DNA of 64,000 nucleotides from Aquipuribacter sp051216895 (GTDB taxonomy: Bacteria; Actinomycetota; Actinomycetes; Actinomycetales; JBBAYJ01), in assembly GCF_051216895.1 (NCBI RefSeq), contig NZ_JBPKAO010000012.1, positions 62,001 to 126,000 of the forward strand. Reading direction: 5' to 3'. Each line of letters opens with the position of its first letter. Positions within the stretch are counted from its first letter, which is position 1. The position numbers and the translations under genes are program-made. Under the pieces are notes generated by a model. The model saw only the letters and a program-made list of their open reading frames with translations. It was not told the DNA's origin and made no database searches. Shown piece after piece: positions 17,919 through 25,295 of this stretch.

Positions 17919-18872
17919 GTGGTCCACCCTCCCGTCGACCTGCTGCAGGTGCAGCCACGGCCCCGCCCCCTGCCGGCCGGGGTCGACCTGGGGGCTGCCG
18001 TCGTGGCCGCCACCACGGCCCTGGTCTGCGTGGTCGGCACCGACGGCCGCATCCTCATGGTCAACCCGGCCCTGGAGCAGGTCACCGGCTGGCATCGGGA
18101 CGAGGTCGTCGGGCGCCACTTCTGGGACGTGCTCGTCGCACCCGAGGACGCCGTGATGGCGCAGGACTGCGTCGCCCGGGCCGTCCTGCAGGGCGAGGCC
18201 CCGCCGCAGGAGGGTGACTGGCTGGACCGCCGGGGCGGTCGCCGCCGGATCGCCATGACCAACGGGGTGCTGCTGGACGACGCCGGTCTCGCGTACGCCG
18301 TGGTGTTCCTCGGCGTCGACGTCACCGCCCAGCGGCGGGCCGAGGAGCAGCTGCGGACGCGGGCGACCCGCGACGCCCTGACCGGCCTGCCCAACCGCGA
18401 CACCGTGCTGCGGGCCGTCCAGGACGAGCTGGCCGACCCCCGCAGCCCCGGCTGCGGCGTGCTGTTCGGCGACCTCGACGGGTTCAAGGCGGCCAACGAC
18501 ACCCACGGGCACGAGGTCGGGGACCTGCTGCTGCGTGCGGTCGCCGACCGGCTGCTCGAGGTCACGGCCGCCACCGACGTCGTCGCCCGGTACGGCGGTG
18601 ACGAGTTCGTCGTCCTGTGCCGCGGCGCGGACGCGCACCGCACCCACGAGGTCCGCTCGGCCGTCGAGGCCTCGGTCGACGTCCCGTTCGTCACCCCGCA
18701 GGGTCTGGTGCACCTGGGTATGAGCGTCGGCGTCGCCCTGGGGACCCACGGCGACCCGGCCGACCAGCTGATCGCCTCCGCCGACCGTCACATGTACGGG
18801 CTCAAGACCCGCCGCCGGGCCGGGCGGGAGCGCCGCGACACCCCCCGTCGGCCCGACCCGGCGACGGCCTGA
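17919..18872 (+). CDS. PAS-GGDEF diguanylate cyclase
   Basis: About 317 residues from GTG 17919 (GTG 17949 is also possible). A PAS domain covers residues 25-140 (VCVVGTDGRILMVNPALEQVTGWHRDEVVG ... GVDVTAQRRAEEQL), followed by a GGDEF domain (TRDALTGLPNRD, LFGDLDGFKAANDTHGHEVGD, RYGGDEFVVL). The active-site GGDEF is intact, so cyclic di-GMP synthesis is expected. The four residues where the inhibitory RxxD site would lie are AATD, so product feedback is probably absent. No membrane segment or EAL domain. The PAS ligand is unknown. The gene is divergent from YyaL and converges with the secreted esterase gene. Confidence 0.85.
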   Translation: MVHPPVDLLQVQPRPRPLPAGVDLGAAVVAATTALVCVVGTDGRILMVNPALEQVTGWHRDEVVGRHFWDVLVAPEDAVMAQDCVARAVLQGEAPPQEGDWLDRRGGRRRIAMTNGVLLDDAGLAYAVVFLGVDVTAQRRAEEQLRTRATRDALTGLPNRDTVLRAVQDELADPRSPGCGVLFGDLDGFKAANDTHGHEVGDLLLRAVADRLLEVTAATDVVARYGGDEFVVLCRGADAHRTHEVRSAVEASVDVPFVTPQGLVHLGMSVGVALGTHGDPADQLIASADRHMYGLKTRRRAGRERRDTPRRPDPATA

Positions 18873-18890
18873 GACCCCGGTCTCACCGGC

Positions 18891-20909
18891 TCACCGTCGG
18901 CCCACCCCCGTCGTCGGCTGCACGACCACGGTGACGCTGCCGGTCGAGGTGTTGCCGAGGCCGTCGGTGGCCTCGTGGACGAACGTGTAGCGGGCGCCGG
19001 GCACGGCCCGCACGGAGAACGTGCCGTCGCCGCGGCGGACGACGACGGCACGGCTGGGGCCCTCCGCCCTCGCCTCTACGAAGGTGACCGCGGCCACCCC
19101 CGAGGGGTCGGTCGCGGTGGCCTCGACGACGACGGTGCTCATCCCCCCGTTGGACGACCACACCTGCTCGGGGCTGGCCGAGACGTCGAGGGAGGGGCCC
19201 ACCCAGTCCTCCTGCAGACCGGCGGCCCGGAAGGCGTCGGAGTGCGACCCGAAGGACCGGCCCACCTGGGGCAGCCAGCAGGCGTCGTTGTGACGACCCT
19301 GCGGGTAGACCTGCGAGGTGTGCTCGACCCCCTTGCCGGTGAGGATCGTCGACAGCTGGCGGACCCCGTTGTCGAAGCCGTACTCGTCGAACTCGCAGGC
19401 GTCGAAGTAGAGGCTGAACCGGCCGAGCTCCTCGGCGCTCATCGTGCGGGCCCGCGCGATGGGCGTCGGACCGGACGGCGTGTAGCCGAGGGACCCGATG
19501 TGCGAGGCCAGCGAGGAGAACGTGCCGGGGTTGTCCAGCCCGATCGAGAACGCACCGAACCCGCCCATGGAGATCCCGGTCAGCGCCCGGAACTCGCGCT
19601 GGGCCAGGGTCCGGTACTCCGCGTCGACCATCGGCACCATCTCCTGCAGGAACATGCTCCGCCACGGGACGGGCTGGTCCAGGTACCAGAGCGACTCGCC
19701 GTCGGGCATGACCACGATCGACTCGGCCAGGCCGTCGGCCCACAGCTCGTCCAGGACCGCGTCCATCTCGCGCGGCTCCCACTCACGGCTGCCGCCGTTG
19801 ATCCCGTGCAGCAGGTACACCACGGGGAACCGGCGATCCGGCTCGGTCAGGTACGACGGCGGCAGGTACGTGACGAGCTCGCGGGGCGCGCCCTCGAGCT
19901 CGGAGTCGACGGTCTCGCGGAAGAACCGCGACTCGTTGCCCGTCTCGGTGAACGTGGTGGGCGAGAACCGCAGGAACTCCTGCTCGGTGGGCTGGAACTC
20001 GAAGGGGACGCCGTCCTTGGTCCCCGTCACCCGGCGGTTGGTGTCGACGACGAGGGCCCCGTCCTCGGCCACGACGACCTCCACCTCGGAGTCGGTCAGC
20101 CGCAGCGTCCCCGAGTCGGCCAGCCACTCGCGGAGCTCGCGCTCGCGACGCTCCGGGGTGCGACCGTCGTGGAAGTACGACGGGTCCAGGGTGGCCAGGT
20201 AGGCGTCGACGTCGCCCGCCGCCAGGGCGGCTGCCTGCACGGCAAGGACCTCCGCGACCGCGGCGGACTGCTCCGCCGGGGCGGGGGCGCCGGTGATGCC
20301 GTAGACGTTCGCGCGGACGGCGTCCTTGGAGTAGATGCCGACCGGGCCCGAGTACCAGCCGCCGCCCCCGCTCATGTCGTAGACCCGGACGGCGAGCACG
20401 TTCTCGCCGCCGAACACCGGGACGTCGCCGGGCACCGAGTACAGGCGTCGCTCGAACCACTGGCTGTTCGCGTTCGGGGGCATCACCCCGGAGCCGCCGA
20501 TCCTGCGTCCGTTGAGGTAGGCCTCGTCGACGTCGTCGATGAAGCCGAGCGAGGCGACGAGGTTGGCTCCCTCCGCGTCGGCGGGCAGGTCGAACGTCAG
20601 CCGGAACCAGCCGAAACCGTCGTAGCTCGCGAACGGGGCCCCGTCGTTGGGCACGCTGGTCGTGGCCCAGCCCGAGTCGTCGAAACCGGGCTCGGCCCAG
20701 GCTGCGTCGTCACCCAGGGTGAACCGCCAGTCGTCCCGCTCGAGGTCGACGGCCACCGTCGGGGGCGCGGCGGTCTGCGCCGCGACGCCGGCGGGCGGCG
20801 GGGTGGCCCCGGCGGCGCTCGGCAGGGCGGCGGCCGTCGACGCGGCGACCAGGACGGCGGTGACCATCGCGGCGCGGCGCCACGGGCGCGGGGGGTTGGG
20901 TCGGGACAC
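18891..20909 (-). CDS. Secreted multidomain esterase (esterase D fold)
   Basis: 672 residues from GTG 20909, which has TAGGAG five bases upstream. Signal peptide: RRAAMVTAVLVAASTAAALPSAAGA. A jelly-roll domain like those of glycoside hydrolases follows (WRFTLGDDAAWAEPGFDDSGW ... GFGWFRLTFDLP ... AYLNGRRIGGSG). Next is an NTF2/SnoaL-like domain (VLAVQAAALAAGDVDAYLATLDPSYF). Then comes an alpha/beta esterase domain of the feruloyl/acetyl-xylan type, with FPVVYLLHGINGG, nucleophile serine in TGISMGGFGAFS, and His in YPQGRHNDACW. The end is an Ig-like strand domain (VEATATDPSGVAAVTF). Substrate is unknown; the jelly roll suggests a glycan ester. Confidence 0.82.
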   Translation of the reverse strand: MSRPNPPRPWRRAAMVTAVLVAASTAAALPSAAGATPPPAGVAAQTAAPPTVAVDLERDDWRFTLGDDAAWAEPGFDDSGWATTSVPNDGAPFASYDGFGWFRLTFDLPADAEGANLVASLGFIDDVDEAYLNGRRIGGSGVMPPNANSQWFERRLYSVPGDVPVFGGENVLAVRVYDMSGGGGWYSGPVGIYSKDAVRANVYGITGAPAPAEQSAAVAEVLAVQAAALAAGDVDAYLATLDPSYFHDGRTPERRERELREWLADSGTLRLTDSEVEVVVAEDGALVVDTNRRVTGTKDGVPFEFQPTEQEFLRFSPTTFTETGNESRFFRETVDSELEGAPRELVTYLPPSYLTEPDRRFPVVYLLHGINGGSREWEPREMDAVLDELWADGLAESIVVMPDGESLWYLDQPVPWRSMFLQEMVPMVDAEYRTLAQREFRALTGISMGGFGAFSIGLDNPGTFSSLASHIGSLGYTPSGPTPIARARTMSAEELGRFSLYFDACEFDEYGFDNGVRQLSTILTGKGVEHTSQVYPQGRHNDACWLPQVGRSFGSHSDAFRAAGLQEDWVGPSLDVSASPEQVWSSNGGMSTVVVEATATDPSGVAAVTFVEARAEGPSRAVVVRRGDGTFSVRAVPGARYTFVHEATDGLGNTSTGSVTVVVQPTTGVGRR

Positions 20910-21020
20910 GGGCACTCCTACGTCGACGGTGACGGGGCGCGAGGGCGATGTTCACCCCCGGTGGTTTTCGTGTCCGTTCCTGGCGTTCCCTGTTCAATCC
21001 TGTTCGGTCCGGACGGGGAC

Positions 21021-21046
21021 AATGTAGACGCCGAACGACCGTTCGG
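21021..21046 (-). promoter_or_regulatory. LexA-like palindrome next to a possible -10
   Basis: CCGAACGACCGTTCGG (21031-21046) is a perfect CGAAC-N4-GTTCG palindrome, the spacing of the actinobacterial SOS box. On the - strand it is followed four bases later by TACATT (21026-21021), a possible -10 for the esterase gene with a leader of about 105 bases. Confidence 0.45.
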
Positions 21047-21080
21047 GAAGAGGCCACCGCGGTCCGAGCCCGTCGGGCGC

Positions 21081-21182
21081 TCAGACGTCGGCGACGGCCA
21101 GCTCGTCGAGCCAGCGCCCGAGCGCCGCACCCGACAGCGCGCGGTCCTCGGTGGGCCCCTCGTCGGGGTCGGGGTCGGGGCC
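21081..21182 (-). other. In-frame coding-like tail after the phoD stop
   Basis: Directly after the phoD TGA (21185-21183) the same frame stays open for 33 more codons to a second TGA (21083-21081). It begins GPDPDPDEGPTEDR and ends GRWLDELAVADV. Only one of the 33 codons ends in A or T, the same signature as true genes here, and the rest looks like a helix. It could be a truncated gene end, a readthrough tail or chance. There is no start codon to make it a separate gene. Confidence 0.45.
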
Positions 21183-23027
21183 TCACCCCCGGGGGGTGCG
21201 CTGCGCCCGAGGCCGGCCCGAGGCCACGTGCGGGCTGTCCGAGCGAGGCCCCAGCACGGGCACCGGTCCGCTGACCCGACGGGTCCCCTTGACCGACACC
21301 CAGGACGACTCGTGCCCGACGGTGGCGTCGGGGTCCAGCCGGGGGTCCACGCCCAGGCCCTTGTCCCCACCGCTGCGGATGAACCAGAAGTCGGTCTGGA
21401 CGCGCTCGGGGGTGACGTCGAGGACGGCGAACCCGTGGCCGATGCCCTCCAGGTAGCCGATCCACGGGTTGGCGGCCTGGAACGCGCGCGTGACGAAGGC
21501 CGCCGTGGCCGCGTTGCCACCCAGGACCTCCTTGAACCCGTCGCTGGTGACCGACGGGCAGACGAACTCCACCCCGGCCGAGGTGCTGCGGTCGGCGCCG
21601 TAGGCGACGGGGTCGACGGGGAGGTCGTTGGCCCACGAGGAGTGGATGTCCCCGGTGAGGACCACGGGGTCGGTGGCACCCGAGTCCGCCATCGCCCGCA
21701 GGACCGCCACCTGGTCCGCCTGGTACCCGTCCCACTGGTCGGTGTTGAAGACCGCCCCCGGGACACCGCCGGGCAGGGCGAGGACGCGGGCGAAGACGGT
21801 CTGGTTGCCGATCAGGTGCCAGCGGGTCCGTCCGGAGGTGAGGCCGTCGGTCAGCCACGCCAGCTGCTCGGGCTCGACCAGGCGGCGCTGCGGCGAGGCG
21901 AGGGCGGGGTTCGGGGCCCCGGCGACCACGGCCGGGACCTGCCGGCTCCGGTTCTGCCGGGTGTCGACCACCGACAGCTCGGCCAGGTCGCCGAAGCGGA
22001 ACCGGCGGAAGAACTGGGTGCCGACGTGCGGGGCGGGCTGGTAGGTCGCGGGGTCCCGCACCGGCATCCACTCCAGGTAGGCGCGGAACGCGTCGGCCCG
22101 CCGGACCAGGAAGTCCCCCTCGGCCCGCACCCCGGCGGGCTCACCGGGACCGGTGTAGTCGGTGTCCGGGTCGTCCTGCTCGTCGTGGTTCTCCGCCCCG
22201 GTGTCGTAGGCGTCGTTGGTGATCTCGTGGTCGTCGAAGATCGTCACCCAGGGGTGCCGGGCGTGGGCGGCCTGCAGGTCCGGGTCGCTCTTGTACAGCG
22301 CGTGACGCAGCCGGTAGTCCTGCAGGCTGACCGTCTCGGTCACCGGGTCGTGCTCGCGCAGGCCGACCAGGGCGTCGGGGCCGTAGCGGTCCGCGGCGTT
22401 GCCGTACTCGTAGACGTAGTCGCCCAGGTGCAGGACCAGGTCCAGGTCGTCGCGGGCGGCCAGGCCCCGGTAGGCGGTGAAGTAGCCACCGGTGAAGTTG
22501 CTGCAGGACACGAACGCCAGCCGCAGCGCGTGGGTGAGCCCGGGCTCGTCGGGCGAGGTCTGCGTCCGACCGACGCGCGACGTCTCCTCCAGCGCGCGGA
22601 AGCGGTAGAAGTACCGGGTGTAGGGCGTCAGGTCGGTGACGACGACCTTCACGGTGTGGTCGCGCGCGGGGTCGGTGCGGACCCGGCCCCGGTGCAGCAC
22701 GGTGGTGAACGCCTCGTCGGCCGCGACCTCCCAGGTGACGGCGGTGGGTCGGCCGAGACCGCTGCCGGGGACCGCGGCGGCCTCCGGGGTGACCCTGGTC
22801 CAGATCAGCACCTCGGTCGCGGTCGGGTCACCGCTCGCGACACCGAACCCGAACACCCCGCCGGCGGCCACCTCGGCCACGGCGGCCGCCGCGGCGGGGG
22901 CGGCCATCGCGGGGGCGAGGGCGGCCGTCGCGGCCAGCGCCCCTCCCCCGCGCAGCAGCGCGCGACGGCTCGGGTTCGTGGGGCTGCTCGGGTGGGTCCG
23001 GTCGGGCTTCGACGCCTCGGTGGTCAT
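21183..23027 (-). CDS. phoD: Secreted PhoD-type alkaline phosphatase
   Basis: 614 residues. A twin-arginine signal (NPSRRALLRGGGALAATAALAP) directs export by the Tat route, as usual for PhoD. A PhoD N-terminal domain (FGFGVASGDPTATEVLIWTRV ... YTRYFYRFRA) precedes the metallophosphatase domain: RLAFVSCSNF, LVLHLGDYVYEYG, FDDHEITND, LIGNQTVFAR, VVLTGDIHSSW and GVEFVCPSVTSDGF. Fe/Ca-dependent phosphodi/monoesterase activity is known for the family. ATG 23027 lies six bases after TAGCGT (23039-23034), so it is likely leaderless. The last 20 residues are Arg/Pro-rich, and an unusual in-frame extension follows the stop. Confidence 0.92.
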   Translation of the reverse strand: MTTEASKPDRTHPSSPTNPSRRALLRGGGALAATAALAPAMAAPAAAAAVAEVAAGGVFGFGVASGDPTATEVLIWTRVTPEAAAVPGSGLGRPTAVTWEVAADEAFTTVLHRGRVRTDPARDHTVKVVVTDLTPYTRYFYRFRALEETSRVGRTQTSPDEPGLTHALRLAFVSCSNFTGGYFTAYRGLAARDDLDLVLHLGDYVYEYGNAADRYGPDALVGLREHDPVTETVSLQDYRLRHALYKSDPDLQAAHARHPWVTIFDDHEITNDAYDTGAENHDEQDDPDTDYTGPGEPAGVRAEGDFLVRRADAFRAYLEWMPVRDPATYQPAPHVGTQFFRRFRFGDLAELSVVDTRQNRSRQVPAVVAGAPNPALASPQRRLVEPEQLAWLTDGLTSGRTRWHLIGNQTVFARVLALPGGVPGAVFNTDQWDGYQADQVAVLRAMADSGATDPVVLTGDIHSSWANDLPVDPVAYGADRSTSAGVEFVCPSVTSDGFKEVLGGNAATAAFVTRAFQAANPWIGYLEGIGHGFAVLDVTPERVQTDFWFIRSGGDKGLGVDPRLDPDATVGHESSWVSVKGTRRVSGPVPVLGPRSDSPHVASGRPRAQRTPRG

Positions 23028-23033
23028 GGCCGG

Positions 23034-23039
23034 ACGCTA
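23034..23039 (-). promoter_or_regulatory. -10 box of phoD
   Basis: TAGCGT on the - strand, six bases before ATG 23027, with no Shine-Dalgarno. This is the spacing of a leaderless promoter. The same box and gap occur before sbcD. Confidence 0.55.
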
Positions 23040-23089
23040 GGGACGCCCGGCGTCGGGCAGACCACCTGCCGGTGAACACCCGGTGGCCG

Positions 23090-23209
23090 GTCGGCGTCGA
23101 GCCGGTGGGCGCCGAGCGGGCGGGCGTGGAGCCGGTGGGCGCCGAGCCGGTGGGCGTCCAGCGCGCGGGTGTCCAGCGGGCGGGCGTCGAGCGGGCGGGC
23201 GCCGTCGCC
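23090..23209. repeat. 15-bp minisatellite, about eight copies
   Basis: Eight consecutive 15-base units of the type GTGGGCGCCGAGCCG, each differing at one to four positions, between the phoD promoter and the DUF1330 stop. It is not part of a recognisable gene. On the - strand it could code a pentapeptide repeat (ARPLD/AHRLG), but there is no start or ribosome binding site for it. Confidence 0.85.
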
Positions 23210-23231
23210 CACCCCGGGTCGTCCCGCTCGC

Positions 23232-23534
23232 TCAGCCGCTGGGGTCCACGGCGGCCACGACCCGGATGTCGCGCACCGCACCGTCACCCAGGACTGCGAG
23301 CGCCTCCTGGTAGCCGTCGCTGGCGTAGGCGGCCACGGCGGCCTCCACGCTGTCGAAGGCGATCAGCGCCGTCCGCTCGGTGACGCCGGCCTCGAACGCG
23401 GCCGCAGCGGTCCCGCGGGCCACGAACGTCCCGCCCGCCGCGGCGATGGCCGGCCCGGCGAGGCGGACGTACGCCGCGAGCTTGTCGTGGTCGCGGACCT
23501 CGCGGACGGTGTTGACCCAGTAAGCACCCGGCAT
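23232..23534 (-). CDS. DUF1330 family protein
   Basis: 100 residues from ATG 23534 with AGGA seven bases upstream. MPGAYWVNTVREVRDHDKLAAYVRLAGPAIAAAGGTFVARG is the typical DUF1330 start, and IAFDSVEAAVAAYASDGYQEAL a typical dimeric alpha-beta-barrel ending. These small ferredoxin-like proteins are of unknown biochemical function, often grouped with NIPSNAP- or antibiotic-monooxygenase-like folds. It lies 81 bases past the lipoprotein stop on the same strand, so it might share its transcript. Confidence 0.85.
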   Translation of the reverse strand: MPGAYWVNTVREVRDHDKLAAYVRLAGPAIAAAGGTFVARGTAAAAFEAGVTERTALIAFDSVEAAVAAYASDGYQEALAVLGDGAVRDIRVVAAVDPSG

Positions 23535-23615
23535 GAGGCCATCCTGGCCCACGCCGGGAGGACCGCCGGGACCAGACCGGCAACCGACCGCGATCAGACC
23601 GCGATCACACCGCCG

Positions 23616-24311
23616 TCAGGGCAGGGTCAGGGTCGCCCAGGCCTCGTCGAGACTGGCCTCGGCCGCAGCCTCGTCGGGGTCGGTGGCCACGAAGCCCAGG
23701 AGCACGTCGTCGACGACGACGAGCCGCCCGGCGAGCCAGGTCTCGGTCGCCGCGTCCAGGCCGGAGATCTGTGTGCCTGCGTAGTCACCCACGGCGAAGG
23801 GCTCCTCGGCGGCCGTCCCCTCGGCGAACGTGGCCGCGCCGAGGGCACCCTCGGCGGCCTGCGCGAGCAGCTGCTCGGGCGCCACCGACCCCGCGACGTC
23901 CTCCGGGAACGACTGGTACAGCGCGAGCAGGCTGCCGTCGGGCACCGCGTAGAGCGAGATCTCCAGGCCCTCGATCCCGGTGTCCGGGACGTCCTGCTCG
24001 GCGGCGTCGGCCGGGAGGGCGAAGGTGGCCGCCCCGCCCGGGTCCAGCACGGTCCACCCCTCGGGGACCGTCCCGGTGGGCACCGCCGGGGGCGGCCCGG
24101 CGGGGGCGCTGGGGGCCGCGTCGACGGACGGGCCGGCTTCGTCGCCCGAAGCAGCCGGTTCGGACGGCGCGCCGGACGCGCTCGGGTCGGGGACCGCGGT
24201 CGTCTCGTCGTCGGAGGCCCCGTCCCCGCCGCAGGCGCTGAGGGCCAGCACCCCGGCCAGCGCCAGTGGTGCGAGTGCGCGCGCGGACGTCGACGATCCC
24301 CCCGTGGTCAT
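23616..24311 (-). CDS. Putative lipoprotein of unknown function
   Basis: 231 residues. A signal peptide ends in the lipobox LALSACGGD, predicting lipid anchoring at the outer face of the membrane. About 50 residues of Ser/Ala/Pro/Asp-rich linker follow. A globular part of about 150 residues (VPEGWTVLDPGGAATFALPADAAEQDVP ... YAGTQISGLDAATETWLAGRLVVVDDVLLGFVATDPDE) resembles the PsbP/LpqN-like fold, which lipoproteins of mycobacteria use; this is a fold impression only. ATG 24311 is seven bases after TAGGGT (24324-24319), so the message is likely leaderless. Confidence 0.75.
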   Translation of the reverse strand: MTTGGSSTSARALAPLALAGVLALSACGGDGASDDETTAVPDPSASGAPSEPAASGDEAGPSVDAAPSAPAGPPPAVPTGTVPEGWTVLDPGGAATFALPADAAEQDVPDTGIEGLEISLYAVPDGSLLALYQSFPEDVAGSVAPEQLLAQAAEGALGAATFAEGTAAEEPFAVGDYAGTQISGLDAATETWLAGRLVVVDDVLLGFVATDPDEAAAEASLDEAWATLTLP

Positions 24312-24318
24312 GGGCGCG

Positions 24319-24324
24319 ACCCTA
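24319..24324 (-). promoter_or_regulatory. -10 box of the lipoprotein gene
   Basis: TAGGGT on the - strand, seven bases before ATG 24311, with no Shine-Dalgarno. Leaderless promoter by spacing. Confidence 0.5.
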
Positions 24325-24384
24325 ACCGAACCGGGGCAAGGCGGGCGGGAACGGGCCGGGCGGGCCGACTCGTCGGCTCGCCGG

Positions 24385-25218
24385 TCAGACCCGCAGGTCG
24401 ACGTCCATGGTGGTCACGGCCCGGCCTGACACCCGGACCAGGGGTTCGTCCCCGGTGACGTCCAGGTGCACGTCCAGGACCCCGCCGCGTCGGGACAGCT
24501 GGGCGGCCCGGAACCGGTCCGTGCCCAGCCGGTGGCACCAGTAGTGGGCCAGCGTGGAGTGCGCCGACCCGGTCACCGGGTCCTCGTCGATGCCGAGGGC
24601 GGGGGCGAAGTACCGGCTGAGGACCTCGACGCCCTTGGCCAGGGCCGGCTCGTCCGCGGCCGCGGTGGCGATCACCCCGCCGAGCGGGAGCGCGGCGAGC
24701 TTGCGCAGGTTGAGCTGCATGTCACGCAGGTCCGTCGGGTCGACCAGCACCAGGGCGTTGCGCTGCAGGGCCTCCGACTGACCGGTGAAGCCGAGCAGCT
24801 CGTAGCTCATGAAGCCCATGGCCTGGTCGAAGCCGTCCGGCGCGCGGGTGTCCACCACCGGGACCAGGGGCAGGCTGATGGTCACCGACCCGGGGACGCC
24901 CTCGGCCCGTAGCCAGCCCGACATGGTGCGGAACGACATCGGACCGGTCTGCAGGCCCTGCTCGAGGAGCCAGTGGGCCGTGGCCAGGGTGGCGTGCCCG
25001 CAGAGCTCGACCTCGACCTCGGGGGTGAACCACCGCAGCCGGTACTGCGAGTGACCCAGGGGCGACACGAACGCCGTCTCCGACAGGTTGAACTCCCCCG
25101 CCACCGACTGCATCCACTCCGGTGACGGTGCCGGCTCGTCCTGGGGCAGCAGCACGACCGCCGCCGGGTTGCCGGCGAACGCCCGGTCGGTGAACGCGTC
25201 GACGACTGCAGCCCGCAT
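24385..25218 (-). CDS. PhzF-family isomerase/epimerase-like protein
   Basis: 277 residues from ATG 25218. VVDAFTDRAFAGNPAAVVLL at the N-terminus and the acidic catalytic region FNLSETAFVSP, where the Glu acts in PhzF, are present. So are LRWFTPEVEVELCGHATLATAHWLL and, in the second half, DEDPVTGSAHSTLAHYW. These define the diaminopimelate-epimerase-like fold of PhzF. Most chromosomal members have no known substrate, and phenazine synthesis is not implied because no other phz genes are near. It stands alone between the lipoprotein and sbcC genes on the same strand. Confidence 0.88.
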   Translation of the reverse strand: MRAAVVDAFTDRAFAGNPAAVVLLPQDEPAPSPEWMQSVAGEFNLSETAFVSPLGHSQYRLRWFTPEVEVELCGHATLATAHWLLEQGLQTGPMSFRTMSGWLRAEGVPGSVTISLPLVPVVDTRAPDGFDQAMGFMSYELLGFTGQSEALQRNALVLVDPTDLRDMQLNLRKLAALPLGGVIATAAADEPALAKGVEVLSRYFAPALGIDEDPVTGSAHSTLAHYWCHRLGTDRFRAAQLSRRGGVLDVHLDVTGDEPLVRVSGRAVTTMDVDLRV

Positions 25219-25295
25219 GCGCGCATCGTGACAGCAGGAGCACCCCGTTGTCAGGGAGGCCGGACCGGCCCGTCGTGACACCCACGTGGGCCGGC

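Noticed and set aside
18975..23075. A + strand open frame of more than 1300 codons running opposite to the esterase and phoD genes
   Set aside because: It lies antisense to two genes with clear domains and reads as low-complexity Arg/Gly/Val. Long antisense frames are expected at this GC content because stop codons are rare.
23090..23209. CRISPR array
   Set aside because: Units are 15 bases with no unique spacers, and there are no cas genes. It is a plain tandem repeat.
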